From: Azospirillum sp. OGB3
Lineage (GTDB): Bacteria; Pseudomonadota; Alphaproteobacteria; Azospirillales; Azospirillaceae
DNA length: 64,000 bases
Direction: 5' to 3'
Assembly (NCBI RefSeq): GCF_014192915.1
Contig: NZ_JACHYN010000004.1
Coordinates: 416,249-480,248, forward strand
Shown: one piece after another, positions 1-12,100 of the stretch
Layout: every line of letters starts with the position of its first letter
Position numbering within the stretch: the first letter of the stretch is position 1
The notes under the pieces: model-generated
Seen by the model: only the letters and a program-made list of their open reading frames with translations
Told to the model about the DNA's origin: nothing
The model's database searches: none
Position numbers and translations under genes: made by a program

Positions 1-181
1 AGCCCGTCTCCCGCCCGTCCGGGACGAGGGCGGCGGCGTCGCTCCCCGCCGAGTGGCGGGCGGCCAGGACGGTCAGCACGCGCGCCGTCTCGGTGTCGGG
101 CAGCGGCTCGACGGTGAACTCCCCGGTGCGGAAGCCAAGGTCGTGGACATGGGTCAGCATGGTGGCTCCGGAGGCGTTCAT
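1..181 (-). CDS. Unknown protein, N-terminal 60 residues (cut by window edge)
   Basis: An open frame on the minus strand starts at ATG 181-179, and this ATG overlaps the TGA of the NRPS gene in an ATGA arrangement. The frame stays open to the window edge and gives about 60 residues beginning MNASGATMLTHVHDLGF. The four-base overlap implies translational coupling, so the product is probably part of the same biosynthetic operon as a tailoring, transport or resistance function. I do not recognise the family from this fragment. It has no signal peptide or membrane segment. The coding assignment rests on the overlap and the uninterrupted frame. Confidence 0.6.
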   Translation of the reverse strand, partial: MNASGATMLTHVHDLGFRTGEFTVEPLPDTETARVLTVLAARHSAGSDAAALVPDGRETG

Positions 182-3100
182 CGGGTGAAGAGGTCCGCGG
201 CGGCGCGCAGCATGTCGGCCTGCCCGGCGCGGGGAACCGGCGGCCAGGCGAAGCCCATGCGGCCGAGCAGCCCCTGCGTGCGTTCGGAGGTCAGCTCCTG
301 CCGCCGCCCGCGCGCCTGGGGGGAGCGCCCGCTGTAGAGGCCGAAACCCTCCAGCGTCTGGGCCAGGGCGCCGTCCATTTCCGGTTCCGCGATGGCGCGT
401 TCTAGCCGGTCGAGCAAAGCGTCGAAGCCGACCGCCCGCACGGCACCCGCCATGCCCGCCGCCGAGGTGACGAAGTCGGCCAGCGTGTCGCGGCGGTGGT
501 TCTCCACATGGTGCGTCTCGTTGGCGAGGCCGGCGGCATTGGCCAGCAGCGCCACCGCGCGGGCCACAAGATCGACATGGCACAGCCAGACGTGCGAATC
601 GTCGGGCACCACCCCCAGCCGCACGAAGGCGGCCAGTTGCCGGAAGAAGGCGTTGTCCCTCAGGTTCAACTGCAAGGGCCCGCCCTCCGCCGCGAAGACG
701 ACGTTGCCGACGCGGTGGATGCTGGCGTTGCGCAGATCGCCGCGCGCCGCCGTGACCAGCCGTTCCGCCTCCTGCTTGCTGCGGACGTAGTAGTTTTCGT
801 CGAGCGTCTCCGGCACCGCATCGTACTCGGTGACCAGTTTGAAGCCGTCCTCCGGCGCCTTGCCGGTGACCGACAGGGTGGAGATCAGGTGGAAGTCCGC
901 CGGGTCGCCGCTCCGTGCTGCGGCGAGGTCGAGGAGCCGGCGCGTCGCCTCCACATTGTCGGCGTGGAACTCCGCGTAATGGCCGAAATGGTTGACGTTG
1001 GCCGCGCAGTGGAAGACCGCCCGCACCCCCTCCGCCAGCGCGCCGCGCACCGTGGGGGCGAGACCGAGCCCGTCGCGGCGCAGGTCGCCAGCCCGCACGG
1101 TCAGGCGTGGATCGGCGATCAGCGCGGCGCCGCCCGCCGCCCCGAAATAGCCGGCCAGCACGCGGCCCAGCCGGGCGCGGGCGGCGCCGTCGTCGCCCCC
1201 GCGCACCAGGGCGGTCACCTTCCGCGCCGGATCGGACAGAAGCTCCCGCAGCAGATAGGCGCCGAGATAGCCGGTGGCGCCGGTCAGCAGCGCCTCGCCA
1301 TAGTCGCGCCGCTCCGTCCCGTCGAAGGCGGCGTAGGCGGCGTTGCGCGCCTCGTAGGCTTGCTGCTGCTCGGCCAGCGCCCGGTCGCGGGCGGCGTCGA
1401 AGGCGGGCAGGGTCGCCTGATAGTCCCGCCAATGGGAGCGGACGGCGGCGATGACGCGGTGCAGATGGTCCGGCTGGGGCCGCAGGCGCAGCGCGAAATC
1501 CGCCAGCACCGGCGCCTCGTAGAGGTCGTTGATCTTGCAGGCAAATTCGCGGCGCAGGCGGTTGACCACGGCGATCGCCCGCAGGCTGTCGCCGCCCAGC
1601 TCGAAGAAGCCGGCCTCCCGCCCCGGAACGGGCCGTTGAAGCTGCTCCGCCCACAGCTCCGCCACCCGCTGCTCCACCGCGTTGCGCGGCGGGGTGTAGG
1701 CGCCGGAGGCCGTGCCTTCGGAGGGCGCGTGGTCGGCCAACGCTTGCAGCAGAGCCTTGCGGTCCACCTTGCCGGCCACCGTCACCGGGATCGCCGGCAC
1801 CCGGATCACCGCCGCCGGCACCATGTAGGTGGGCAGCGCCGCCGCCGCATGAGCGGCCCAGGCGGCCTGCGTCGGCTCCGCGGCATCGGGCGCGAGGCTG
1901 ACGAAGGCCCACAGCGTCTGGGTACCGCCCGGCGGCGTGTCCACCAGGGCCACCGCCTGCTGGACGCCGGGGTAGGATTCCAGCCGGTGCTCGACCTCGC
2001 CCAGCTCCACGCGCTGGCCGCGCAGCTTCACCTGGCTGTCCGACCGCCCGAGGACCAGAAGCTCACCGTTGGGCAGCCAGCGGCCGAGGTCGCCGGTGCG
2101 GTAGCGGCGGCCCTTCGCCGTCTCGACGAAGGCGGCGGCGGTCAGGTCGGGCCGGTTCAGATAGCCGATGGCCAGCCCCATGCCGCTCAGCCAGACATGG
2201 CCGATGGCGCCGGGGGGCACCGGCTCGCCGTCCTCGTCCAGGATGTGGATGGCGGTGTTGGGCAGCGGACGCCCGGCGCTCATCCACGGCGAGTCCGGGG
2301 ACAGGATGCCGACGCTGGCCGCGGCGGTGTTCTCGGTCGGGCCGTAGCCGTTGATGTAGCGCAGCCGGGCCGCGTAGTGCAGGGCGTCGGCGGCGTTGGG
2401 CGGCTCGCCCACCGTCATCAGGATGCGCAGGGTCGGCAGTTCCGCCTGCTCGAACAGCCGCAGGTAGGAGGGCGGCAGGGTGGCGGAGGTGACGCCCAGC
2501 CGCTCCATCTTGGCGCGCAGCCCGGCGGTGTCGTCCATCTCGGCGCGGCGGATCGGCACGAGGGCGCCGCCCGTCGCCCAGGTCATCACGGAATCGGAGA
2601 TCCAGGCGTCGAAGGAGGGGGAGGAGCTGAGGAGCGTCCGTTCGTCCGGCTGAACCCCCATCATCCGCGCCATCGACAGGCCGAGGTTCAGCAGCCCGCC
2701 ATGATGCAGCACCACCCCCTTCGGCACCCCGGTGGACCCCGAGGTGTGGATGATGTAGGCCGGATCGCCGGGACCGCTGCGTTCCCCGGCCTCCGGCTCA
2801 TGGGCATGGGCGGCGCGGAAGTCCCCGGTCAGGGCTTCCGGGCGGAGGACGGCGTATCCGGCCTGCGCCAGCGTGTCGGGCAGGGGGTGGCCATCCAGCG
2901 CCACGACGATGCGGATGGCCGCGTCGTGGGCGATGAAGGCCAGCCGGTCCGCCGGCAGGTCGCGGGTCAGCGGCAGATAGGCGGCCCCGGCCTTCCAGAT
3001 CGCCAGTACCGCTTCGGGCAGGGCGGGCGAGCGCTCCGTCAGGACTCCGACCGCATCGCCGCTCCGCAGCCCTTGCGCCAGCAGTGCGTGGGCCAGCGCG

Positions 3101-6100
3101 TTGGCGCGGACGTTCATCGCGGCGTAGCTGACCGCGCCGTCATCGGTGATGAGGGCGGGGCGATCCGGCTGCGAGCGCGCCAGCGCGGCGAACCGGTGGT
3201 GGAAGCAGGGAACCGGATGCGGCATCGCCGGACCATGCTCCCACGCCGCGAGCAGCGTTTCCTCCTCCGGCAGCAGGGCCGGCAGCAGAGCGGGCAGCGG
3301 GGCGTCTGGTGTACGCTGTTGATCGGCCAGCCGCCGCGCCCAGCCGGCCAGGGCCGCCGTCCAGGCCTGGGCGGTTTCTCGCTCGTAGAGGGCGGCGTTG
3401 GCGTAAAGCTGGAGGACCAAACCACCATCCGCCTGCCCCTCATGGACCAGCACGAGGTCCTGGGCGGGGGCGCTGTGGCGCAGCTCGTACTGGATGCCAT
3501 TTCCATCGAAGGTGTCGATAGCCGCGAAGCGAAGCCCGTCGCCGCTCGGGGCGGCCATCGCCGGATTTTCCGTCACCGCCAGATCGAACAGCGGGTAGCG
3601 GGCCGGGTGATGCGCCTGCGGTTGGCTGCGGCGGAACTCCTGGTGGATGCGGGCGAAGGGATGGCGACCATGGCGCAGCGCTTCCGCCAGACGGCTTTGC
3701 GTGGCCTTGACCGCCTGTTCCAGCGGTTCGCTCCGGTCCACGCTGAAGGGCACCGGCAGCATGTTGATGAAGTAGCCGACGACGCTCGCCTCCTCCGCCG
3801 TTTCGCGGGTGGACGCGGCGGTGCCCATCAGGAACGCCGTCCGGCTGGTGCGGCGCCGCACCTCGCGCGCCATCAGGGTCATCATGAGCGCGTGCAGGCT
3901 GGCGCCGTTGCGCCGGGCGAGGGCGCGCAACGCCTCCGCCACGTCGGGGGCGAGGCGGACGCGGTGGCAATGGCTTCCCTTGGCCGACTCCGCGTTGCGC
4001 GCCGGCGGACGGGGTTTGTCGTGCGGCCATTCCTCGAAGGCGGCGGGGTCGATTCCGGCGAGCAGGCGCCGCCAATGCTCCGCGTCCGTCCGGGCGGCCT
4101 CGCCGGCCATATAGGACTCTTCCCGCGCGGCGGAGCGGCCGAAGCCGGGGGCGCGGCCGGGCAGCGGCATCCCGCGCAGCAATGCTGCGAGGTCGTTCGC
4201 CAGCAGGCCAAGCGACAAGCCGTCGCCGATGGAATGGTGCAGGGCCAGCCAGAACAGGGCGCCGCTGCCGTCCGCCACCCGCACCAGCCCGGCCCGCCAC
4301 AGCGGCGGGGCGGCCATGGCAAAGGGTTCCGTCTGGCGCGCCCGGATGAGGTCCAGCGCGGCGGCGCGGTCGGGGGTCGTGCTAATCTCAAGACCGGAGG
4401 TCGTGGCGTGGACGATCCGGCGCAGCGCGCCACTCCCGTCCTCCTGGAAGCTGGTGCGCAAAGCCTCGTGCCGCTCGCCCAGGGCGGCCCAGGCGTCCCG
4501 CCAGCGGTCATCGGCCGGGGGGGCGCCCTCCACCACCAATGTCAGGGGGATGTTGAAGCCACGGACGTCCAGCCCGGCCTGCTCGGCCACCCAGAACTCC
4601 CGCTGGCCTTCGGTCGCGCGGTCGGAGTCGGCGTCCGGCAGGGTGTCCGCCGGAACGGCGGTGGCGAGGCGGGCGGCGAAGCCGCGCAGGGTCGGTTCGG
4701 TGAACAGGTCGCGGGCGGAAACCGGGCGCCCCAACTCCGTCTCCAGCGCGTGGGCGACGGCGATGGCGAGCAGGCTGTGGCCGCCGAGGGCGAAGAAATT
4801 GTCGTCGCGCCAGACCGGGCCGCGGCCCAGCCGCTCCGCCCAGACGCGGGCGACGGCCTCCTCAAGCCGGCCCTGCGGCGCCATCCGCTCACCCTGCGGG
4901 GCGTGGCCGGCGATCAGCCCTTGCAGGGCCGCGCGGTCCACCTTGCCCGATGCCGTCACGGGCACGCTCTCCACCGCGATCACCCCGGCCGGGATCATCA
5001 CGGTAGGCAGTCGTTCGGCCAGCCAGCCGCGCCAGGACTCCTCGGCCGGGACCGGCTTGCCGGGGATGGGGCAGACGAAGGCCCACAGGCTCTGCGCGGC
5101 GCCGGCCTTGCCCTGCACCAGGGCCACGGCTTGCGCGATGTCGGGGTGGGCGCCCAGCGCCTGTTCGATCTCGCCGAGTTCGATGCGGATGCCGTTCAGC
5201 TTCACCTGATCATCGATGCGGCCCAGCACCTCCAGTTCGCCGTCGGCGCGCCAGCGCCCGAGGTCGCCGGAGCGGTAGAGCCGCCCGTGTCCCGTCCCGA
5301 CGAAGGCCGCCGACTCCTGCTCCGGACGGTTCAGATAGCCGTTGGCGAGGTTGGCGCCGCCCAGCCAGATTTCCCCCACCGCCCCCGGCGGCACCGGGCG
5401 GCCCGCCGCGTCGCGGATATGGACCGACGTGTTGGGCAGCGGACGCCCGACGGGCAGGAAGCCCCGATCCTCCGTGCCCAGCAGCCCCATGGCGCTGGTG
5501 ATGGTGTTCTCGGTTGGGCCGTAGGCGTTGTAGTAGCGCAGCCGTCCGGCGTAGGCCCGCACATCCGCCGCCAGCGGCGCCTCGCCCCCGGTCACCAGGA
5601 TGCGCAGCGACGGCAGCTCCGCACCGTCGAACAGGCGCAGATAGGTCGGGGTGAGGTCGGCGACGGTCACCCGCTGCTCCTCCAGGAAGGACAGCAGGCG
5701 GGCCGGCGCGCTCAGCACGTCGTAGGGAACGGCGCAGAGCGCCGCCCCGGCGGCCAGAGGCACGCCGATGTCCGACAGCGACACGTCGAAGGAGGGCGAG
5801 GCGAACATCAGCGTCCGGTCCTCGGCGGTCAGGCCGAAGGTCTCGACGGTTCCCAGCACCATGTTCACATAGGCGCCGTGGCTGACCGGCGTGCCCTTGG
5901 GCCGGCCGGTGGAGCCGGAGGTGTAGAGGATGTAGGCGGTGTCCTCCGGTCCCGTCGAGGCCTGCGGCCGGTGGGCGTGGGCGGTGCGGAAATCGGCGGA
6001 GAGATCATCCGGGCGCAAAAGGGGCAGGGCGGACAGCGCCGGCGGTACCGCAACGCCGTCCAGCGCCAGCAGCAAGGCCGCTCCAGCGTCTCCGGCGATG

Positions 6101-9100
6101 AAGGCCAGCCGGTCCGCCGGCAGGTCAGCGGCCAGCGGCAGATACACCGCGCCCGCCTTCCACACGCCCAGCAGGGCGGCGGGCAGGTTGGGGGAGCGGC
6201 CGGTCAGGACGCCGACCACGGTGCCGCGTTCCGCCCCGTGCTCCCGTAAGGCGTGGGCGATGGCGTTGGCCTCCGCTTCCACCGCGCGGTAGGTCAGAAC
6301 CCGTTCGGCGGCGATGACCGCCGCGCGCCCGCCCTGGCCGGTGCCGGGACGGTCGATCAGCCGCTCGACCAGCGCGTGGAAGGGCAGCGCCGGGCGCTCC
6401 GCCGCCGTGCCGTACTCCCACGCGGCTAGGGTGGCTTCCTCCTCCGGCAGCAGGGCGGGGGGCGTCGCCTCGGCGCGGGCGTCGTCGTCCCCCAGCCAGC
6501 GCGCCCAGCCGGCCAGAGCGTCGAACCAGCGCTCCGCCGTGTCCTTGGCGTAGAGTGCGGCGTTGACGTGCCATTGCAGCAGCAGCCCGCCGTCGGCCAG
6601 CCCTTCATGGATCAGCACCATGTCCTGGCCCGGCGAATGGCCGGTGCGTTCATAGGCCAGCCCTTCACCATCGGGACGGACGAAACGCAGCGCGCCGGCG
6701 GCGGGGCCGGCTTGCGGGTTTTCCGTCACCGCGATGTCGAACAGCGGGTAGCGCGCCGGGTCGCGGTGCTGCGGACGATCGGTCCAGAAGCCGTGGCAGA
6801 TCCGCGCGAAGGGCAGGCGGGCGTGCTGGAGCGCTTCGGCCAGGGCCGCCTGGGTGGCGCGCAACTCCGCTCCGAAGGGGGCTCCGGCCGCGGACTGGAG
6901 GGCCAGCGGCAGCATGTTCACGCCGTAGCCGACGACGCGCGCGTCCTCGGCGGTTTCCCGGATGTCGCCGGTGGTGCCGATGGTGACGGCGCCGCGCCCG
7001 GTGCGCCGCCGCACCTCGCGCGCCAGCAGGGTCAGCAGGACGGCGTGCAGGCTGGCCTCGTATCGGCGGGCGACGGCCTTCAGCCCGGCCGCGGTGGCCG
7101 GGTCCAGCCGCAGCTCGAAGCGGTGGCTGCCGGGTGTGGCCCCGGCGGCGCGCGGGGTGTCGAGCGGCCAGTCCTCGAAGGACTCGGCGGGCAGGGTGGA
7201 CAGCAGAGTCCGCCAATGGGCCTCGTCCGCGGCGCGGTCCGGGCCGTCCAGATAGTGCCGCTCGCGGCTGGCCAGGGTGGCGTAGCGGGCGGGAAGGGGC
7301 GGCAGGCCCTTCCCCGCCAGCAGCGCGGTCAGTTCCTCCAGCAGGACGCCGACGGAGCGCCCGTCGCCGATGGAGTGATGCAGCGCCATCCAGAACAGCG
7401 GCGCGCCGCCGTCCGCCAAGGTCACCAGCCCGGCCCGCCACAGCGGCGCGGCTGCCATGGCGAAGGGCTCCCCCTGACGGGCGCGGATGTGGGCGAGGGC
7501 GGTGGCGCGGTCGGCCTGCGTCGACGGCTCCAGCGCACCATCGACGGTCATGGCGACGCAGCGGCGCAAACGCCCTTCCGCATCTTCCGCGAAGGTCGTG
7601 CGCAGCGCCTCATGCCTTTCTGCGAGCGCCGTCCAGGCGTCCGACCAGCGGTCTGCGTCCGGCAACTCGCCCGCCACGGCGCGGATCACCGGGATGATGA
7701 AGGGCCGGGTGTCCAGCCCCGCCGCCTCGGCCACCCAGAACTCCCGCTCCCCTTCGGTGGCAAGGTCGGACTCGTCCGCCTCGGCCAGAGGCGCTTGCGC
7801 GTCGCGCAATTCCGCCACCTTGCGGGCGAAGCCGGCCAGGGTCGGTGCGGCGAACAGCGCGCGCGCCGGAACGGCCACGCCCAGCTCCTGCGACAGCCGG
7901 TGGGCGATGGTCACCGCCAGCAGGCTGTTGCCGCCGAGCGCGAAGAAGTTGTCGTTGCGCGCGACCTTCTCCCCCAGCAGATCGCTCCACAGGGCGGCGA
8001 CGCGGTGTTCCAGTCCGTCTCGCGGCGCCTGCCGCTCCACCGTGGCGGCGTGGCCATCGGAGTGGGCAAGGCGGAGCAGGGCGCCGCGGTCGATCTTGCC
8101 CGCCGGTGTCAGCGGGACACTCTCCACCGCCGTCACGCTGGCCGGTACCATGAAGGTGGGCAGGCGGTCGGCGAGGAAGGCGCGCCACCCCCCCTCGTCG
8201 GGCAGGGCGGCGCCGTCCTTGGCACGCACGAAGGCGCGCAGGGCCTTGGTGCCCTCCGCCGCGGCGTCCACCAAGACGATGGCCTGCGCGGCAGAGGGGT
8301 GGGCCAGCAGGTCCTGCTCGATCTCGGCAAGTTCGACGCGCTGGCCGTGCAACTTCACCTGATGATCGATGCGGCCACATAGGACCAGTTGCCCATCCGC
8401 CGTCCAGCGGCCCAGATCGCCGGTGCGATAGAAGCGGCCCTCCGCCGTCTCGACGAAGGCGCGCGCGGTCAGGTCGGCGTTGTTGAGGTAGCCGCGGGCC
8501 AGCCCCACCCCGCCCAGCCACACCTCCCCCGGCAGGCCCGGTGGAACCGGCGTGCCGTCCGGGCGGCGCAGCGTGACCCGGCTGTTGGGCATCGGGCGTC
8601 CGGCGGGGACCGGCCCGCCGCGCCCGCTGTCGGGCAGGATGCGGCCCATGGATACGAGGATGCTCGCCTCGGAGGGGCCGTAGGCGTTCCAGAAGGCCAG
8701 ATCGGCTGCGTGGTGGCGGGCGTCGTCGGCGTTCGGCGCCTCTCCGCCGGTCAGCAGGATGCGCAGGCCGCGGAACGGCTTCTCTTGGCTGACCCGCAGG
8801 TAGGAGGGGGCGTGGAAGGCCACGGTGACGCCCAGCTCCGCGTAGACGTCCTTCAGCGCCCAGGGATCGTCCCGCAGGTCCGGCGGCACCGGCACCAGCG
8901 CCATCCCATGAAGCAGCGCCAGCCCGAGTTCCCACAGCGAGGCGTCGAATCCCGGAGTCGCCGCCAGCGCCATACGGTCGTCGGCGCGCAGCCCAACGGT
9001 TTCCCCGGTTCCCAGCGCGGCGTTGATGAAGCCGTTGTGACGGACCGCCACCCCCTTCGGATGCCCGGTGGTGCCGGAAGTGTAGATGATGTAGGCGAGG

Positions 9101-12100
9101 TCGTCCGGCGCCCCGGCCACGACGGTCGGTGCGGCGGAACCTTCGAGGTTTTCCGGGCGGATCAGCACCGGCACGGCCTCGGCCAGGGCGGACGGGACGG
9201 GCTGCCCGTCCAGCGCGATCAGCAGCCGGACGCCGGCGTCGCGGACCATGTAGGCCATGCGCTCCGGCGGCAGGTCGTGGGCCAGCGGCAGATAAGCCGC
9301 CCCGGCTTTCCAGACGCCGATCACCGCCGCGGGCAGGTCCTGGGAGCAGCCGGTCAGCACCGCCACGGCCTCCTGCCGTGACACGCAGCAGCGCAGCAGG
9401 GCGGCGGCGATGCGGTCGGCGTCCCGGTTCAGGTTGCCATAGGTCTGCACGCCGCCGCGGGTGACGACGGCAGGCTGGTCCGGCTGGCGAGCAGCGATCT
9501 CTTCGAACAGCTCATGGACGCGGCGTGGCGGGCGGGGACGCTCCTCGCCCTGTTCCCAACGCTCCAGAAGGGCCGCCTCCTCCGACAACAGGGCGGGCGG
9601 AGACGATTCCAGCCGCGCCGGGTCGGCGGCGAGCCAGCGCGCCCAGGCGGCGAAGCCGGCCAGCCAGGAGCGCGCGGTGGCCTCCGTGTGGACGTCCGGG
9701 TTCCACAGCAGGGCGAGTTCCAGCCCCTCGCCGTCGCCATCCGTTACCGGCTCGTGGCTGAAGGCGAGGTCGAGGCCGGCGGCGGGATGCGCGCGCGCGC
9801 CGGGCAGGCGGCGCGGGGCCAGCGACAGGCCGCTGGCCGGATCGCCGCTGCTGCGCGGCGGGTTGGCGGTCAGCGCCACCGCGAAGAGGTTGGGGCGGGC
9901 GGGCGGCAGCGCGTCGGGGTGGCGCTGGCGGAATTCACGCTGGATCAGGTTGGCGGGCAGGCCGGCGTGTCCGACCGCCTCGGTCAGCGCGTCCTGGGCG
10001 ACGCGGACCTGCTCGGACAGCGCCGTCGGGGCGCCGGGCAGGGCAACCGGCACGAGATTGACGAAATGCCCGACCGCGTCCTCGGCCCCCGCCGGGCGCA
10101 GCGAGACGCCGGTGCCCAGGATCAGGTCGGCCCGCCCGCCGCGCCTCCGCGCCTCCGCCGCCAGGATCGCCAGCAGCAGCCCGTGCAGGCCGACGCCCTG
10201 CGCCGACGCGATGGCGGTGAGGGCCGTGGTGGTCGCGGCGTCCAGCCGCTCCGCCAGAGGTGGGGCGGAGCGGCCGCCGGGCGTGGTGGGACGGGGCTGG
10301 TCGAGCGGAAGCTCCTCGAACGCCTCGGGCGGCAGGGCGTCCAGCGTGGCTTGCCAGAAGGCGCGGTCCCGCTCCGCCCGGCTGGAGCGGAGATGGCGCG
10401 CCTCGTCCCACGCGGCCAGCGCGATGCCGTGCGGCGCCGGCGGCAGGGGGTGGCCCAGCAGCAGGGCCAGGACATCCTCCTGAACCGTGCGGGCGGACTG
10501 GCCGTCCACCACGGCATGATGCAGCACGAACCAGAACAGCGTCTCGTTGCCGGATTCGACGACCATCAGGCCGGCGCGGGCCAGCGGTGCCTCGGTCAGG
10601 GTGAAGGGCGTCTCGGCGTAGCCGGCGATCAGTTCCCGCGCCTCCTCCGGGACGTGGCAGCGGTCGACGGAGAAGCCGGCGGCGGGCGTCAGGTCGGCGG
10701 CGGGAACCGTGCGCCAACCCAACCGCCCGTCGGCGTCGGCGTGGAAGGCGGTGCGCAGGGCCGGGTGGCGCTCCAGCAGGGCGGCCCAGGCGGTGCGCCA
10801 GCGCTCCGCGTCCGGAACCGGGCCACGCACCGACAGGACGCGCACGACGTGCGATCCGGCGGCGGCGAGGCCGAGCTTGGCGGCGACCCAGAAATCCTCC
10901 TGCCCGGCGGTGGCGGGACCTTCGCTCAGGTCCGGCGGGGCGGTGTCCTCGCCCGTCTGGTCCGCGATGCGGCGGGCCAGGGCCTCCACCGTCTGGGAGG
11001 CCAGGATCACCGGCACCGCCACCGGATGGCCGAGCGCGTGGAGGCGCTGGCCGACCGCGATGGCGAGCAGGCTGGTGCCGCCGATGGCGAAGAACGGGAC
11101 ATCCCGCATCACCGGGCGGGTGTCCAGAACCTCCTCCCACACCGCGGCGATGGCCTGTTCCAGTTCGCCTCGCGGCGGCGTTCCGCCGGTGCGGCGCGCG
11201 GCGGTCAATGCCTCTTCGGCGAGCGCCAGCAGGGCGCGGCGGTCGGTCTTGCCGGCGGAGCTGATCGGCATCCGCGCCACCGCCTTCACCCGCGCCGGCA
11301 CCATGTAGGCGGGCAGGCTGCGGCCGAGGAAGGCACGCCAGTCCTCCGCTTGCGCGGCCTCCGGATCGGCGCTCTCGACGATGGCGGCAAGGCGGCCCTG
11401 GTGCTGGAGGGCGGCGGCGCGGCTGACCAGCGGGTGGCGCAGAAGCGTCCGCTCAATCTCGCCCAGCGAAACCGACTGTCCGGACACCTTCACCATGTCG
11501 TCGGCCCGGCCCAGCGTCTCCAGGTCGCCGCTTTCGTTCCAACGCCCAAGATCGTGCGTGCGGTAGGCGCGCCCGAAGCGCGTCTCGACGAAATTCTCCG
11601 CCGACAGCTCGGGCTGGTTCAGGTAGCCGCGCGAGACGCCCCGCCCGACGACATGGATCTCGCCGACCTCGCCATCGGGAACCTCGTTGCCGTGGCGGTC
11701 CAGCAGATGGACGGCGTTGTTGGTGAAGGGCCGCCCGCTGGGCAGCGGGCCGTTGCCGTCCGGATTCACCTTGTGCATGCAGATGGTGCCGCAGACCTCG
11801 GTGGCGCCATGCATGTTCCAATAGTCGAGGTGGCGGGCATAATGCCGCGCGTCGTCGGGGTTGGGGCGCTCCCCAGCGGTCAGGATCATGCGCAGCCCCG
11901 CCGGAACCGCGCCGCGCAGAAGCCGCAGGTAGGACGGCGTGAACAGGGCGATGGTCACGCCCAGCCCGGCCATGTGGTCGAGCAACCGGGCTGGATCGTC
12001 GATCAGCGCGCGCGAGGCTGGGACATAAGCGGCCCCCGAGAGCAGCGGCAGGCACAACTCGCGGAAGCCCAGGATGAAGCCGGGGGAGGTGGAGAGCAGC

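Noticed and set aside
496..6249. Very long open frame antisense to the NRPS, about 1,900 codons
   Set aside because: The translation is rich in Arg, Gly, Gln and Ala with no domain, and the opposite strand carries clear NRPS motifs. It arises from GC-rich third positions, not from a gene.
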